64,000 nt of DNA from Corynebacterium sp. TAE3-ERU16. Lineage in GTDB: Bacteria; Actinomycetota; Actinomycetes; Mycobacteriales; Mycobacteriaceae. The notes under the pieces are model-generated. The model did no database searches. It worked only from the letters and a program-made list of their open reading frames with translations, and had not been told where the DNA came from. The translations under genes were made by a program, and so were the position numbers. Positions within the stretch are counted from its first letter, which is position 1. Each line of letters opens with the position of its first letter. The DNA lies in contig NZ_JAHUTN010000001.1 in NCBI RefSeq assembly GCF_019209935.1, forward strand, positions 432,192 to 496,191, in the 5' to 3' direction. This document shows positions 45,232-54,862 of this stretch, in pieces.

Positions 45232-45954
45232 ATGACCACACGCACACCGACCCGTCCGCCTCTCCTGGACAGCGTCCTCGACAAGCTCGGATCCGAAATA
45301 GTCAGTGGCCAACTGGCCCCGGGACAGACCTTCACACTGCACGACATCTGCAAACGATTCACCATCTCCCGGACAGTCGCCCGGGAGACAATGCGTGCAC
45401 TGGAGCATCTTCACCTGGTCTCCTCCTCACGGCGCATCGGACTCACCGTCCGGGCCGCGGCCGAGTGGGCGGTGTTCGACAGCAACGTCATCCGATGGCG
45501 TCTGGAATGCCCGACCGAACGAAACGGTCAGCTCGCCTCCCTGACGAGTCTGCGCGAGGCGGTGGAACCGATCGCGGCCAGATCGATGGCACTTTCCGGC
45601 ACGCCCACCGAACGGGCCCGACTCCGGGAGCTCGCCGCCACGCTGCGCCGGCTCGGGCACGAGGGGCGCGGCGCCACCGCGGAGTTCCTCGACGCCGACA
45701 TCGAGTTCCACACCCTGATGCTCACCGCGTCCCGCAACGAGATGTTCGCCGCCCTGGCGACGACGGTCGCCGCGGTACTCGCCGGGCGCACCGATCTGGG
45801 CCTGCAGCCGGAGTACCCCAACGACGAGGCCATGGACATGCACGAGGCTCTCGCGGACGCGATCCTCCACGGCGATCCGGCGGAGGCCGAGCGCCAGGCC
45901 CGCGCACTGGTCACCGAGGTCGGTGCCGCACTGTCCCTCCAGGAGAGAGCCTGA
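45232..45954 (+). CDS. gntR1: GntR/FadR-family regulator, probable GntR1
   Basis: A 240-residue regulator with an N-terminal winged helix-turn-helix (about residues 10-75: DICKRFTISRTVARETMRALEHL) and a C-terminal FCD ligand domain (LREAVEPIAARSMAL, DADIEFHTLMLTASRNEMF, DMHEALADAILHGD). In C. glutamicum gntR1 (cg2783) lies next to ftn and nrdE and represses gluconate genes; the same neighbours and divergent gntPK support this identity. The start at 45232 is chosen because the upstream in-frame sequence has no domain. Confidence 0.82.
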   Translation: MTTRTPTRPPLLDSVLDKLGSEIVSGQLAPGQTFTLHDICKRFTISRTVARETMRALEHLHLVSSSRRIGLTVRAAAEWAVFDSNVIRWRLECPTERNGQLASLTSLREAVEPIAARSMALSGTPTERARLRELAATLRRLGHEGRGATAEFLDADIEFHTLMLTASRNEMFAALATTVAAVLAGRTDLGLQPEYPNDEAMDMHEALADAILHGDPAEAERQARALVTEVGAALSLQERA

Positions 45955-45967
45955 CCCGGAGATCAGA

Positions 45968-46019
45968 ATCAGAAGGGAGCTCCCCACCGGAATCGACCGG
46001 TGGGGAGCTCCCTTCTGAT
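45968..46019. terminator. Bidirectional terminator between gntR1 and nrdE
   Basis: Perfect arms of 23 bases starting ATCAGAAGGGAGCTCCCC with a 6-base loop, between convergent genes. Confidence 0.88.
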
Positions 46020-46033
46020 GGTTCGGGCGCAGA

Positions 46034-48190
46034 TCAGAGCATACAGCTCACGCAGCCCTCGACCTCGGTACCGACGAGTGCGGTCTGCCGGAGACGGATG
46101 TAGTAGATCGTCTTGATCCCCTTGCGCCAGGCGTAGATCTGGGCGCGGTTGATCTCCCGGGTGGTCGCCGTGTCCTTGAAGAACAGCGTCAGGGACAGCC
46201 CCTGATCCACGTACCGGGTGGCGACGGCGTAGGTGTCGATGATCTTCTCGTACCCGATCTCGTACGCGTCCGCGTAGTACTCGAGATTCTCGTTCGTCAT
46301 GTACGGCGCCGGATAGTAGACGCGGCCGATCTTCCCCTCCTTGCGGATCTCGATGCGGGAGGCGATCGGGTGGATCGACGACGTCGAGTTGTTGATGTAG
46401 GAGATGGACCCCGTCGGCGGAACAGCCTGCAGGTAGCGGTTGAACATGCCGTGCTCGGCGATGTCCGCCTTCAGCTGCGCCCACTCTTCCGCGGTCGGGG
46501 TGTGGATCGTCGACGCCGCGAACAGTTCCTTCACCCGATCGGTCTTCGGCTCGAACTCCGCCGGATCGTAGCGGTCGAAGAAGCTGCCGTCGGCGTAGTC
46601 GGAGGTCTCGAAGCCCTCGAAGGTCTCGCCGCGCTCGCGGGCGATCGCCATGGAGGCTCGGAGGCACTCGTACATCACGGCGGCGAAGTACGCGTTGGTG
46701 AAGTCGAGGCCCTCCTCGGACCCGTAGTGGATCCGCTCGCGGCCGAAGTAGCCGTGCAGGTTCATCTGGCCGAGGCCGATGGCGTGTGCGGCGTCGTTTC
46801 CCTTGCGGATCGACGGCACCGAGTCGATGGAGGTCTGCTCACTGACCGCGGTCAGGCCGCGGATCGCGGTCCGGATGGTCGCGGAGAAGTCCGGGGAGTC
46901 CATGGCCTTGGCGATGTTCATGGAGCCGAGGTTGCAGGAGATGTCCTCGCCGATGTGCTCGTAGGTGAGGTCCTCGTTGTACGTCGACGCCGTGGAGACC
47001 TGCAGGATCTCGGAGCAGAGGTTGGACAGCGTGATCCGACCTTCGATGGGGTTGGCCCGGTTCACGGTGTCCTCGAACATGATGTACGGGTAGCCGGACT
47101 CGAACTGGATCTCGGCGAGCGTCTGGAAGAAGGCGCGGGCGTTGATCTTGGTCTTGCGGATCCGGGGATCCTCGACCATCTCGGCGTAGTGCTCGGTGAC
47201 GGAGATGTCGGCGAAGGGCCTGCCGTAGACGCGCTCGACGTCGTAGGGCGAGAACAGGTACATGTCGTCGTTGTTCTTCGCCAGCTTGAACGTGATGTCG
47301 GGGATCACGACGCCGAGGGAGAGGGTCTTGATGCGGATCTTCTCGTCGGCGTTCTCGCGCTTGGTGTCCAGGAACTTCAGGATGTCCGGGTGGTGCGCGT
47401 TGAGGTAGACGGCACCGGCGCCCTGCCGGGCACCCAGCTGGTTGGCGTAGGAGAACGAATCCTCGAGCAGCTTCATCACGGGGATGACACCGGAGGACTG
47501 GTTCTGGATCTTCTTGATCGGCGCCCCTGCCTCACGGAGGTTGGACAGCAGCAGGGCCACGCCGCCGCCCCGCTTCGACAGCTGCAGCGCGGAGTTGATG
47601 GCGCGGCCGATGGACTCCATGTTGTCCTCGATACGCAGAAGGAAGCAGCTGACGGGTTCGCCGCGCTGCGCCTTACCGGAGTTGAGGAAGGTCGGGGTGG
47701 CCGGCTGGAACCGGCCGGTCATGATCTCGTCGACGAGTTCACGGGCGAGGTCCCTGTCGCCGGCGGCGAGGGTCAGCGCGACCATGCACACGCGGTCCTC
47801 GTAGCGCTCCAGGTAGCGGCTTCCGTCGAACGTCTTGAGGGTGTAGGACGTGTAGTACTTGTAGGCGCCGAGGAACGTCCGGAACCGGAACTTGTGGGCG
47901 TACGCCTGCTTGAACAGCGCCTTGATGAATTCGAAGTCGTACTGCTCGACGACCTCGCGTTCGTAGTAGTCGTTCTCGAGGAGATAGCGGAACTTCTCCT
48001 CGAGATCGTGGAAGAACACGGTATTCAGGTTCACGTGCTGCAGGAAGAACTGGTTCGCCGCCTCCCGGTCCTTGTCGAACTGGATCCTGCCCTCGTCGTC
48101 GTAGAGGTTCAGCAGGGCGTTGAGGGCGTGGTAGTCGAGCTTGTCCGCCTTCTGTACGGGTTCAGCCACGGTTTTTCCGATCTCTGACAT
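46034..48190 (-). CDS. nrdE: Class Ib ribonucleotide reductase, alpha subunit
   Basis: A 718-residue catalytic subunit reducing ribonucleoside diphosphates. The redox cysteine is in EPVSCFLLR, the radical site in [12 protein letters not shown] (N-x-C-x-E), and the shuttle pair is CVSC at the C-terminus (EGCVSCML). It lacks the ATP-cone of class Ia enzymes, as usual for NrdE. It is the last gene of nrdH-nrdI-nrdE; NrdF is encoded 5 kb away. Confidence 0.97.
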   Translation of the reverse strand: MSEIGKTVAEPVQKADKLDYHALNALLNLYDDEGRIQFDKDREAANQFFLQHVNLNTVFFHDLEEKFRYLLENDYYEREVVEQYDFEFIKALFKQAYAHKFRFRTFLGAYKYYTSYTLKTFDGSRYLERYEDRVCMVALTLAAGDRDLARELVDEIMTGRFQPATPTFLNSGKAQRGEPVSCFLLRIEDNMESIGRAINSALQLSKRGGGVALLLSNLREAGAPIKKIQNQSSGVIPVMKLLEDSFSYANQLGARQGAGAVYLNAHHPDILKFLDTKRENADEKIRIKTLSLGVVIPDITFKLAKNNDDMYLFSPYDVERVYGRPFADISVTEHYAEMVEDPRIRKTKINARAFFQTLAEIQFESGYPYIMFEDTVNRANPIEGRITLSNLCSEILQVSTASTYNEDLTYEHIGEDISCNLGSMNIAKAMDSPDFSATIRTAIRGLTAVSEQTSIDSVPSIRKGNDAAHAIGLGQMNLHGYFGRERIHYGSEEGLDFTNAYFAAVMYECLRASMAIARERGETFEGFETSDYADGSFFDRYDPAEFEPKTDRVKELFAASTIHTPTAEEWAQLKADIAEHGMFNRYLQAVPPTGSISYINNSTSSIHPIASRIEIRKEGKIGRVYYPAPYMTNENLEYYADAYEIGYEKIIDTYAVATRYVDQGLSLTLFFKDTATTREINRAQIYAWRKGIKTIYYIRLRQTALVGTEVEGCVSCML

Positions 48191-48267
48191 GTCTCTCCTG
48201 GTCGGGCCGCATCCGCGGCCGGTGATTGGTTCTGAATGACAAAAGGATTAAAAGAATATGGATCGTG

Positions 48268-48726
48268 CTATCCGGCCGGTGCCGTGGACCGGGCACCCGT
48301 GTGCGGCACGAGGCCGAGTGCCGGCCCGTGGGCCTCGAGGCCGTGACGCAGGATCGCGACGTCCTCGGGGGTCCCCATGAGTTCGAAACGGTAGACGAAC
48401 GGCACACCGCACTTGGCGGAGATGACGTCGCCCGCGCGTGCGTAGTCGGCGCCGAAGTTGGTGTTTCCGCTGGCGACGACCGCGCGGAGCAGTTCGCGGT
48501 TGTGCGGGTTGTTGAGGAAGTGGATGACCTGGGAGGGCACAGGACGCGACTCGTGTCCGGCCACCGACGCTCCCCCGCCGTAGGTCGGGCAGATGAGCAC
48601 GTACGGCTCGTCGACGATCAACGGGGGATCCGTGCGCCGTAGGGGGATGCGGGCACTCGGGAGACCCAGGTGTCCGACGAAGCGGTGGGTGTTCTCCGTG
48701 ACGGATGAGAAGTAGACGACGAGCAT
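48268..48726 (-). CDS. nrdI: Flavodoxin-like NrdI
   Basis: A 152-residue flavoprotein that supplies the oxidant for assembling the manganese-tyrosyl radical of NrdF. The FMN phosphate loop is [11 protein letters not shown] near residue 6; [12 protein letters not shown] and [16 protein letters not shown] are the other flavin-contact blocks. The start at 48726 matches the family N-terminus; in-frame sequence further upstream lacks similarity. It is 77 bases upstream of nrdE. Confidence 0.94.
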   Translation of the reverse strand: MLVVYFSSVTENTHRFVGHLGLPSARIPLRRTDPPLIVDEPYVLICPTYGGGASVAGHESRPVPSQVIHFLNNPHNRELLRAVVASGNTNFGADYARAGDVISAKCGVPFVYRFELMGTPEDVAILRHGLEAHGPALGLVPHTGARSTAPAG

Positions 48727-48852
48727 CGCCGATGGTCGCTCCCTTCCGGTGCCGGTGACTGTGAAATTCGTCCACCCGGCGGAGTCACCGCCGCCGGGGT
48801 CCGGGTTCCGATGTCTCGGTTGACGCGCCCCACGGAACGGAGACAATGCGAA

Positions 48853-48893
48853 AGCCGCGCAGCGGGGCGGTTGCTGACGCCCTCCGCGCGGCT
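48853..48893 (-). terminator. Hairpin between nrdH and nrdI
   Basis: Arms AGCCGCGC and GCGCGGCT, with a TTTCG run on the minus strand after the hairpin. It could be a partial terminator that makes nrdH mRNA more abundant than nrdIE. Confidence 0.5.
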
Positions 48894-48929
48894 CTTCCCT
48901 CACTCACATTCCGCGTGACTGCCCGATCC

Positions 48930-49163
48930 TCAGGCTACCTGTGCCGCCAGGCCGCGGATGCGCTCCGGACGGAAGCCGGACCAGTGTTCACCGTCGACCT
49001 CGACGACCGGTGCCTGGAGGTAGCCCAGAGCCATCACGTAGTCACGGGCCTCATCGTCGAGGCTGATGTCGACGAGCTCGTAGTCGAGACCAGCACGGTC
49101 CAGGGCCTTCTTGGTGGCGGTGCACTGCACACATGCGGGCTTGCTGTAAACGGTGATGGCCAT
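48930..49163 (-). CDS. nrdH: NrdH redoxin
   Basis: A 77-residue glutaredoxin-fold, thioredoxin-like electron donor for NrdEF. The redox motif is CVQC (PACVQCTATKKALD). The C-terminal SGFRPERI matches the NrdH signature. AAGGAAG precedes the ATG at 49163. A pair of NrdR-type boxes lies about 140-185 bases upstream. Confidence 0.95.
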   Translation of the reverse strand: MAITVYSKPACVQCTATKKALDRAGLDYELVDISLDDEARDYVMALGYLQAPVVEVDGEHWSGFRPERIRGLAAQVA

Positions 49164-49300
49164 GAGTGGACTTCCTTGTGTGTTCGAGAGGCTTGTTCGT
49201 CTGCGTCCGAGCGGTGACTCACGCCGCCGTTGGGCGACTGTCAGGAGCTCCACCGGGGTGTTCGGTGGGGATGCGCCGGTTCAACCGGTGACAGAAACGA

Positions 49301-49316
49301 ACACTATACTTTGTGG
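49301..49316. promoter_or_regulatory. NrdR box 1
   Basis: ACACTATACTTTGTGG is a close match to the NrdR consensus ACACWATATWTWGTGT. Together with box 2 it forms the usual paired operator ahead of nrdHIE. Confidence 0.75.
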
Positions 49317-49332
49317 TTGATTACAGCAAGTG

Positions 49333-49348
49333 ACACATCATGTAGTAG
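49333..49348. promoter_or_regulatory. NrdR box 2
   Basis: ACACATCATGTAGTAG is a weaker match, but starts exactly 32 bases after box 1, about three helical turns, the usual spacing of NrdR box pairs. Confidence 0.6.
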
Positions 49349-49410
49349 TTCTGGCTCATGAATTCCCAGCAAACCCCCGCCCGGGGACACTACATCTGCC
49401 CTTAGTGCGC

Positions 49411-49428
49411 AGCGTGAAATTACACGCT
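49411..49428. repeat. Short inverted repeat upstream of nrdH
   Basis: AGCGTG-AAATTA-CACGCT in the non-coding stretch between the NrdR boxes and rpmJ. A candidate operator of unknown identity; nothing else is recognised in 49349-49557. Confidence 0.35.
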
Positions 49429-49557
49429 TGTCGCTCGCCGCCGACCCCCTGCCGGCGTTTCCCCAGCTCGCCAGCCGGCGGCCGGGGGGCATGTTATGAA
49501 AACGTTATATTTGGGCACTCCCCCGAATGTTCCCCCGCGCGTGGCCGTGAATGCGGA

Positions 49558-49602
49558 GAGGCCGGGCAGGCGACCGGATCACTCCGGCCCCCGCCCGGCC
49601 TC
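49558..49602 (-). terminator. Terminator after rpmJ
   Basis: Arms GAGGCCGGGC and GCCCGGCCTC around an imperfect stem, 20 bases beyond the rpmJ stop. Confidence 0.6.
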
Positions 49603-49622
49603 CACCGGGATGACGCGTCTGA

Positions 49623-49745
49623 TTAACCCTGACGGGCCTTGAAACGCGGATCCTTCTTGTTGATCACGAACACCTTGCCGTGGCGACGCACGACCTGGGC
49701 GCCCGGCTTGTTTTTCAGCGACCGAAGTGACTTGCGGACCTTCAT
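49623..49745 (-). CDS. rpmJ: 50S ribosomal protein L36, cysteine-free form
   Basis: A 40-residue protein reading [15 protein letters not shown] and ending [15 protein letters not shown], clearly L36. The zinc-binding cysteines of standard L36 are absent, so this is the zinc-independent form. GGAGCGCCCG precedes the ATG. It lies upstream of nrdHIE on the same strand, as in other corynebacteria, and is followed by its own terminator. Confidence 0.93.
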   Translation of the reverse strand: MKVRKSLRSLKNKPGAQVVRRHGKVFVINKKDPRFKARQG

Positions 49746-49995
49746 CGGGCGCTCCTTTCTCTCATGCGCGTGGACCGGCGGACAGCCGGTTTGTCTGCTT
49801 CTCTGGCGGGTTCCGGTCCCGTCACCGACTCAGCACTGCTCGTTACCTGATTCGTACTGCTGCCCGGTGACTCGTGGGACGGCCTTGCCATGACACGAGG
49901 ACTCATACTATCGGACAGTTTCCCCCGGGACAAACCCGGACGCCGGTGCCCCCCGAAACCGTGGTCGGGCCCGATACGTTCCACACGCCGCCCAC

Positions 49996-50001
49996 TAGAC
50001 T
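49996..50001 (+). promoter_or_regulatory. Candidate -10 box, leaderless nadE
   Basis: TAGACT 8 bases before the nadE ATG; no ribosome binding site. Confidence 0.45.
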
Positions 50002-50009
50002 GGGCGGCC

Positions 50010-50858
50010 ATGAAGCCCGAACAGCAACGCACCCGCACCTCAATCGTCGCCGCCCTGCACACGAAGCCGGAGATCGATCCCGCGCAGGAAGTCGAGGAGC
50101 GCGTCACCTTCCTCGCCGAATATCTCCGTTCCACCGGGCTGTCCTGCTACGTCCTGGGTATCTCCGGAGGCCAGGACTCGACCCTCGCAGGCCGGCTCGC
50201 GCAGCTCGCCGTCGAACGCCTCCGGGGTTCGGGTACGGATGCCACGTTCCACGCCGTACGCCTCCCCTACGGCGTCCAGGCCGACGAGGACGACGCACAG
50301 ACCGCTCTGGAGTTCATCCGCCCCGATCAGGTGCTCACCGTCAACATCCGGGAGACCGTAGACGCCCTCGACGCCGCGGTGTCCACGGCACTGGGCATCC
50401 CGGAGCTCGGGGATTTCAACAGGGGGAACGCAAAGGCTCGGGCCCGGATGATGGCCCAGTACGCCATCGCCGGGGAGAAGGGCGGGCTGGTGATCGGCAC
50501 CGATCACGCCGCGGAGAACGTGACCGGATTCTTCACCAAGTTCGGGGACGGCGCGGCGGACATCCTCCCCCTGTTCGGGCTGTCGAAGCGGCAGGGCGCG
50601 GCGCTCCTCGAGGAACTGGGCGCACCGAGTTCAACCTGGACGAAGGTACCCACCGCGGACCTGGAGGACGACCGCCCGGCACTCCCCGACGAGGAGGCGC
50701 TGGGCATCACCTACCGGCAGATCGACGACTACGTCGAGGGCTCCGGTGACGTCGACGTCCCGGATGCCGCCGTGCAGCGTCTGGAGCACCTGTGGCGGAT
50801 CGGGCGGCACAAGCGCGCGCTTCCGGTGACCCCGCAGGACACCTGGTGGCGGGAGTGA
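50010..50858 (+). CDS. nadE: NAD+ synthetase, ammonia-dependent
   Basis: A 282-residue enzyme that amidates nicotinate adenine dinucleotide to NAD+. The PP-loop is SGGQDS at residues 52-57; [18 protein letters not shown] and [13 protein letters not shown] are the synthetase signatures. There is no glutaminase domain, so ammonia is the nitrogen source, unlike mycobacterial NadE. The start at 50010 fits a leaderless mRNA and the family N-terminus; an in-frame start at 49890 only adds unconserved residues. Confidence 0.95.
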   Translation: MKPEQQRTRTSIVAALHTKPEIDPAQEVEERVTFLAEYLRSTGLSCYVLGISGGQDSTLAGRLAQLAVERLRGSGTDATFHAVRLPYGVQADEDDAQTALEFIRPDQVLTVNIRETVDALDAAVSTALGIPELGDFNRGNAKARARMMAQYAIAGEKGGLVIGTDHAAENVTGFFTKFGDGAADILPLFGLSKRQGAALLEELGAPSSTWTKVPTADLEDDRPALPDEEALGITYRQIDDYVEGSGDVDVPDAAVQRLEHLWRIGRHKRALPVTPQDTWWRE

Positions 50859-50882
50859 TCCGACACCCGCAGGAGGACCGGG

Positions 50883-51644
50883 TCAGTCGCCCAGCACCCG
50901 GAGGGTGTCCTCGGCGACCCGCCGGAGTTCCGGCCCGTAGGCGGACCCGTGGGTCCGGGCGTGCACCGCGAGCGGGTGCAGCTGGTGGATCGGGGTCGAG
51001 ACGTCGAAGTCCGGGGCGGCACCGGACTCCTCGATGTAGCCGCGCCGGATCTCCCCCAGGTACGGGGCCCCGAAGAGCGCGAGCATCGCCAGATCCGTCT
51101 CCGGATGCCCGCCGTGCGCGGCCGGGTCTATGAATACCGGGCCGTCCGCACCGAAGAGCAGATTTCCGGCCCACAGGTCCCCGTGGATCCGGGCAGGGGA
51201 CACCTCCCACCGGTGCCCGCGGATCGCACCGCAGGCCCGTTCGACCAGATCGAGGGTCTCCGTCGCGATGTTCCCCTTCCGGTGCGCCGCCCGGGCGAAC
51301 GGGAGGACCCGCTGCCCGGTGTAGAACCCAGCCCAGTCATCGGTGGGCTCGCAGCGCTGCGGGACCGACCCGATGTAGTTCGTGCCGGTCCAGGGCTCGC
51401 CGCCCGGCGCGGGCGGGCAGCCGAAGGCCTCGGCGCCGGCGGCGTGTATGCGCGCCAGCTCGCGCCCGGCCCGGTACGCGGCCTCCGGGGTCGCGGGCGC
51501 GGCCTCGACGAGCCGGGTGGTGATCGTCGCGTCATCGGTGTCGAGGACCTCGACGACGCAGGGGCTCGCCTCACGCAGCCACCTGAGTCCGGCGGCTTCC
51601 GCACCGGCGGCGTCCGCCGAGGGGGCGTGCTTGGTGAAGCCCAC
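50883..51644 (-). CDS. Fructosamine kinase family protein
   Basis: A 253-residue protein-kinase-fold enzyme of the fructosamine/ketosamine-3-kinase family. The catalytic loop is ARIHGDLWAGNLLFG and the metal-binding aspartate is in VFIDPAAHGGHPETDLAML. It probably phosphorylates sugar-amine adducts and so helps remove glycation damage; the substrate is inferred from the family. It starts 4 bases after the PPOX-fold gene ends, so the two form an operon. Confidence 0.92.
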   Translation of the reverse strand: MGFTKHAPSADAAGAEAAGLRWLREASPCVVEVLDTDDATITTRLVEAAPATPEAAYRAGRELARIHAAGAEAFGCPPAPGGEPWTGTNYIGSVPQRCEPTDDWAGFYTGQRVLPFARAAHRKGNIATETLDLVERACGAIRGHRWEVSPARIHGDLWAGNLLFGADGPVFIDPAAHGGHPETDLAMLALFGAPYLGEIRRGYIEESGAAPDFDVSTPIHQLHPLAVHARTHGSAYGPELRRVAEDTLRVLGD

Positions 51645-51648
51645 GGAA

Positions 51649-52071
51649 TCAGTAGCGCTCGGGCTCGTCCCCGAGGCGGAACTCCCGTCCGTTGATCTCC
51701 CTGGGGGTGATGCGGACGTAGTTGTACTTCAGGGTGGGCAGCCACGGCTTGAGCGGCAGGGTGTCGGCGTGCTGGACCTCCGCGTTGGTCTTCAGCAGCT
51801 CACCGTCGCCCTTGACCACGACGGACCAGGCGCGTCCGTCGGCGACCTCGTCGGCCTCGAAGAGAACGTCATGGTTGAGCTCGATCGTGAACAGCTTGGA
51901 GCCCTCGGCGGTGCGGAAGTAGATCCGGCCGTCGTCGATCACGAAGTTCACCGGGAAGATGTCCATGTCATCGGACCGGCGCACGACGACCCTCCCGAGG
52001 TGGACGCGCTTCAGACGTTCGGCGCACTCTTCATCGTTCAGGACCGTGATGACGTCATCGTTGTTTTTCAT
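51649..52071 (-). CDS. PPOX-fold flavin-binding family protein
   Basis: A 140-residue protein of the pyridoxamine 5'-phosphate oxidase-like split-barrel family (RVHLGRVVVRRSDDMDIFPVNF; FEADEVADGRAWSVVVKG). Such proteins bind FMN, F420 or heme; which one cannot be told. The ATG is 3 bases downstream of TGGAACAATGGG, the same 12-mer found before serB. It is first in an operon with the fructosamine kinase. Confidence 0.8.
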   Translation of the reverse strand: MKNNDDVITVLNDEECAERLKRVHLGRVVVRRSDDMDIFPVNFVIDDGRIYFRTAEGSKLFTIELNHDVLFEADEVADGRAWSVVVKGDGELLKTNAEVQHADTLPLKPWLPTLKYNYVRITPREINGREFRLGDEPERY

Positions 52072-52223
52072 ATCCCCATTGTTCCACCGAAGCGACGCGC
52101 GGGGGTGGGAGACATCTGTGACAGTCGCCCCAACCGGGGGTGTGAACCCGGTCCGAGCTGCCGATGCCGCCCGTTCCGGCGGCGGAACAGGAGGTCACGG
52201 TGGCCCGAATGGGGGCGTGATGC

Positions 52224-53231
52224 TCAGGCGCTGAGGTCGATGACGGTGCGACCGGCGAGCTTTCCGGCCAGCAGCTCCTCGCCGGCCTGCGCCACGGAGG
52301 AGAGGGGCCGGATCGTGGTGACACGGTCGAGCGCCGCCTGATCGAGATGCTCGGACAACAGCTTCCAGGCCCGTTCCCTGAGTTCCGGCGGTGCGTCCAC
52401 CGAGTTGATCCCGAGGAGTTTCACCGCCCGCAGGATGAACGGCATGACCGTTCCGGGGAGATCGGCCCCGTGGGCCAGGCCGCAGGCGGTGACCGCGCCG
52501 CCCCAACGGACCTGCGCGAGTACGTTGACCAGGGTGTGGGAACCCGCCGTGTCGACCGCCCCGGCGTAGCGCTCGGACTGCAGTGGGCGGCCGGGCTCAG
52601 CGAGCTCGGCCCTGTCGATGATCTCCGCCGCCCCGAGTTCCCGCAGCATGTCGGAGTGTTCCGCCACCCGGCCCGTCGCGGCCACGATGTCGAAGCCGAG
52701 GCTCGCGAGCAGGAGGATCGCCGTGGTGCCGACGCCGCCGGTCGCCCCGGTCACCAGGATCGGACCGTCCTGCGGGCTCACACCCGCGCCGGTCAGCGCG
52801 TCGACGGAGAGTGCCGCGGTGAATCCGGCGGTGCCGATCGCCGCGGAGCGGAGCGTGCTGATGCTCTCCGGGATGTGCACCGTCGAGGCGGAGTCGACCC
52901 GCAGTTTGCCGGTGTACCCACCGGCCCGGGTCTCCCCCAGCCCCGCGCCGTTGACGACGACGCGGTCCCCGGGGGCGAACCTGTCGGAGTCACTGTCGAC
53001 GACGGTTCCGCAGGCGTCGATGCCGGGCACCAGGGGCAGGGTCCGGGCGACGCCCTTCGTCCCGCGGAGCGCGAGCGCGTCCTTGTAGTTGAGGCTGGAG
53101 TAGGTGACGTCGATGAGGATGTCCCCCTCCCCGTACACGGTGTCATCCTCGGTGATCATCCGGGAGGTGACGACGGTGCCGTCCGGATTGTCTGGATCTG
53201 TGCAGCGGTCAACGACGATGGTGTGGGTCAT
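52224..53231 (-). CDS. Acryloyl-CoA reductase-like MDR oxidoreductase (YhdH/AcuI)
   Basis: A 335-residue zinc-independent medium-chain reductase. The family pattern SSLNYKDALALRG is near the N-terminus, then LVPGIDACGTVV and the NADPH fold ILVTGATGGVGTTAILLLASLG. Known members reduce acryloyl-CoA to propionyl-CoA with NADPH. GGAGGAA immediately precedes the ATG and TAGACT lies 7 bases upstream, so either a leadered or a leaderless start is possible. Confidence 0.9.
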   Translation of the reverse strand: MTHTIVVDRCTDPDNPDGTVVTSRMITEDDTVYGEGDILIDVTYSSLNYKDALALRGTKGVARTLPLVPGIDACGTVVDSDSDRFAPGDRVVVNGAGLGETRAGGYTGKLRVDSASTVHIPESISTLRSAAIGTAGFTAALSVDALTGAGVSPQDGPILVTGATGGVGTTAILLLASLGFDIVAATGRVAEHSDMLRELGAAEIIDRAELAEPGRPLQSERYAGAVDTAGSHTLVNVLAQVRWGGAVTACGLAHGADLPGTVMPFILRAVKLLGINSVDAPPELRERAWKLLSEHLDQAALDRVTTIRPLSSVAQAGEELLAGKLAGRTVIDLSA

Positions 53232-53294
53232 TCCTCCAGTCTAAGCCGCGCATTTCCGCTGCGCCGCCCGGAACACCGCACCGGTTCGTCGGAT

Positions 53295-54707
53295 TCACTC
53301 CTCGGGCCGGACCAGGGCCCACGCCACCACGGCGCCGACCAGTGCCAGCACGCACACGAAGATGTAGATCCTGCCGGTGGCCGCACCGAGTCCCGCCAGC
53401 GCACTCGTGTGGGGGCCCGCCAGCACGCCCGTGAACACCGTGCCGAGAACCACCGTGCCCACGGATGCCCCGATCGGGAAGAAGCTGTTGAGCAGCCCGG
53501 TCGCCATCCCCACCTGGCCGATGGGCACCGACCGTGTCGCCACGTTCATCAGGGGCGTGTTGACGAGGGCGTTGCCCGCTCCCCAGACGATCGTCCCCGG
53601 TATCAGCCAAGGCGGATCGTGCAACGCGGTGACCTGCCACACGAACAGCACGGACGCTACGGCCAGCAGGACCCCGCCGACCGCCAGAACACCAGCGGCC
53701 GGATACCTCCCCTGGAGTTTCCCGGCGGCGATGGACCCGACCATGGCACTGGCACCGAGCGGAAAGAGCAGGAATCCGGTCTGCAGCGGCGTGTACCCGT
53801 GCCCCTGCTGCAGGTAGAGCATGAAGTAGACCACGGCCCCGCCGGTGATGAACCGGTTGATCACCGCGGTCAGGGAGATTCCGAGGAACGTGCGGTGCGT
53901 GAGCAGCCGGAGGTCGAGCACCGGGGCGGCGCACCTCAGTTCCCGGAGGGTGAACAGCGCCAGCAGAACGAGGGATGAACCGAGCAGTGCGAGTACCGTG
54001 TCGTGGGTCCAGCCGTCCTCCTGAGCGCGGGTGACCCCGTAGTTCAACGCGATGAGGGCGGCGGCGAGAAGCCCCGAACCGATCAGGTCGAAGGGGTTGG
54101 GGTGGCGCTCCCGGTCGTGGTCCGGGGGCAGGTAGCGGACGGCGACGAGTACGGTGAGCACGCCGAGCGGGAGGTTGATCAGGAACATGGAACGCCAGCT
54201 GAATGCGTCGACGAGCAGTCCGCCGATCACCGGCGAGAGCACCGCGGAGATCCCGACCGCTCCACTCCAGATCGCTATCGCCATCGTCCGGCGCTCCCCG
54301 TCGAAGCACCTCGCCAGCAGCGGCATCGCGTTCGCGAACATCACGGACGCCGCGACGCCCTGGACGGCACGGAACCCGATGAGCACGGCCATCGACGGCG
54401 CGACGCCGCAGGCGACGGATGCGGCGGTGAACGCGATGATCCCGACCATGAACATCCGCCTGCTGCCGAGCCGGTCGCTCAGCGCCCCGGCCGGTTGGAT
54501 GAGGGCGCCGAACGCCAGCGAGTAGGCCACGACGATCCACTGCATCCTGCTGAGCGTGGCGTCGGTGAGGTCCTCGGCGATCGCCGGTAGTCCGACCGCC
54601 ACGATCATCATGTCCGCCACCATGAGTGACGAGGCCAGAACCACCGCGGTGAGCGTCCACTTCTCGGCGGCCGTGTACCGGGTCTTCTCCGCCTGTTCCT
54701 GCGTCAT
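53295..54707 (-). CDS. MFS drug transporter, DHA2 family
   Basis: A 470-residue membrane exporter with about 14 helices. Motifs: PAIAEDLTDATLSRMQWIVVAYSLAFG (helices 1-2), GALSDRLGSRRMFM (motif A), and the motif C-like GAVGISAVLSPVIGGLL. It probably exports toxic cations or drugs by proton antiport. GGGGAGAG precedes the ATG at 54707. It is divergent from a TetR gene across 155 bases, the classic arrangement of an exporter and its repressor. Confidence 0.9.
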   Translation of the reverse strand: MTQEQAEKTRYTAAEKWTLTAVVLASSLMVADMMIVAVGLPAIAEDLTDATLSRMQWIVVAYSLAFGALIQPAGALSDRLGSRRMFMVGIIAFTAASVACGVAPSMAVLIGFRAVQGVAASVMFANAMPLLARCFDGERRTMAIAIWSGAVGISAVLSPVIGGLLVDAFSWRSMFLINLPLGVLTVLVAVRYLPPDHDRERHPNPFDLIGSGLLAAALIALNYGVTRAQEDGWTHDTVLALLGSSLVLLALFTLRELRCAAPVLDLRLLTHRTFLGISLTAVINRFITGGAVVYFMLYLQQGHGYTPLQTGFLLFPLGASAMVGSIAAGKLQGRYPAAGVLAVGGVLLAVASVLFVWQVTALHDPPWLIPGTIVWGAGNALVNTPLMNVATRSVPIGQVGMATGLLNSFFPIGASVGTVVLGTVFTGVLAGPHTSALAGLGAATGRIYIFVCVLALVGAVVAWALVRPEE

Positions 54708-54862
54708 CTCTCTCCCCGTTCTACCCGTTGCCGCGGTCGACTCCGCCGACGCCGTGCCAACAGGATAAGGCGAGGCAAACCTTTTCGCAATAGCTTGTTT
54801 CAAATTTTCGGACCGGCGCCGAAGGTAGACTCGGGTACAGGCAACCGGCAGTGAGGAGTTCC

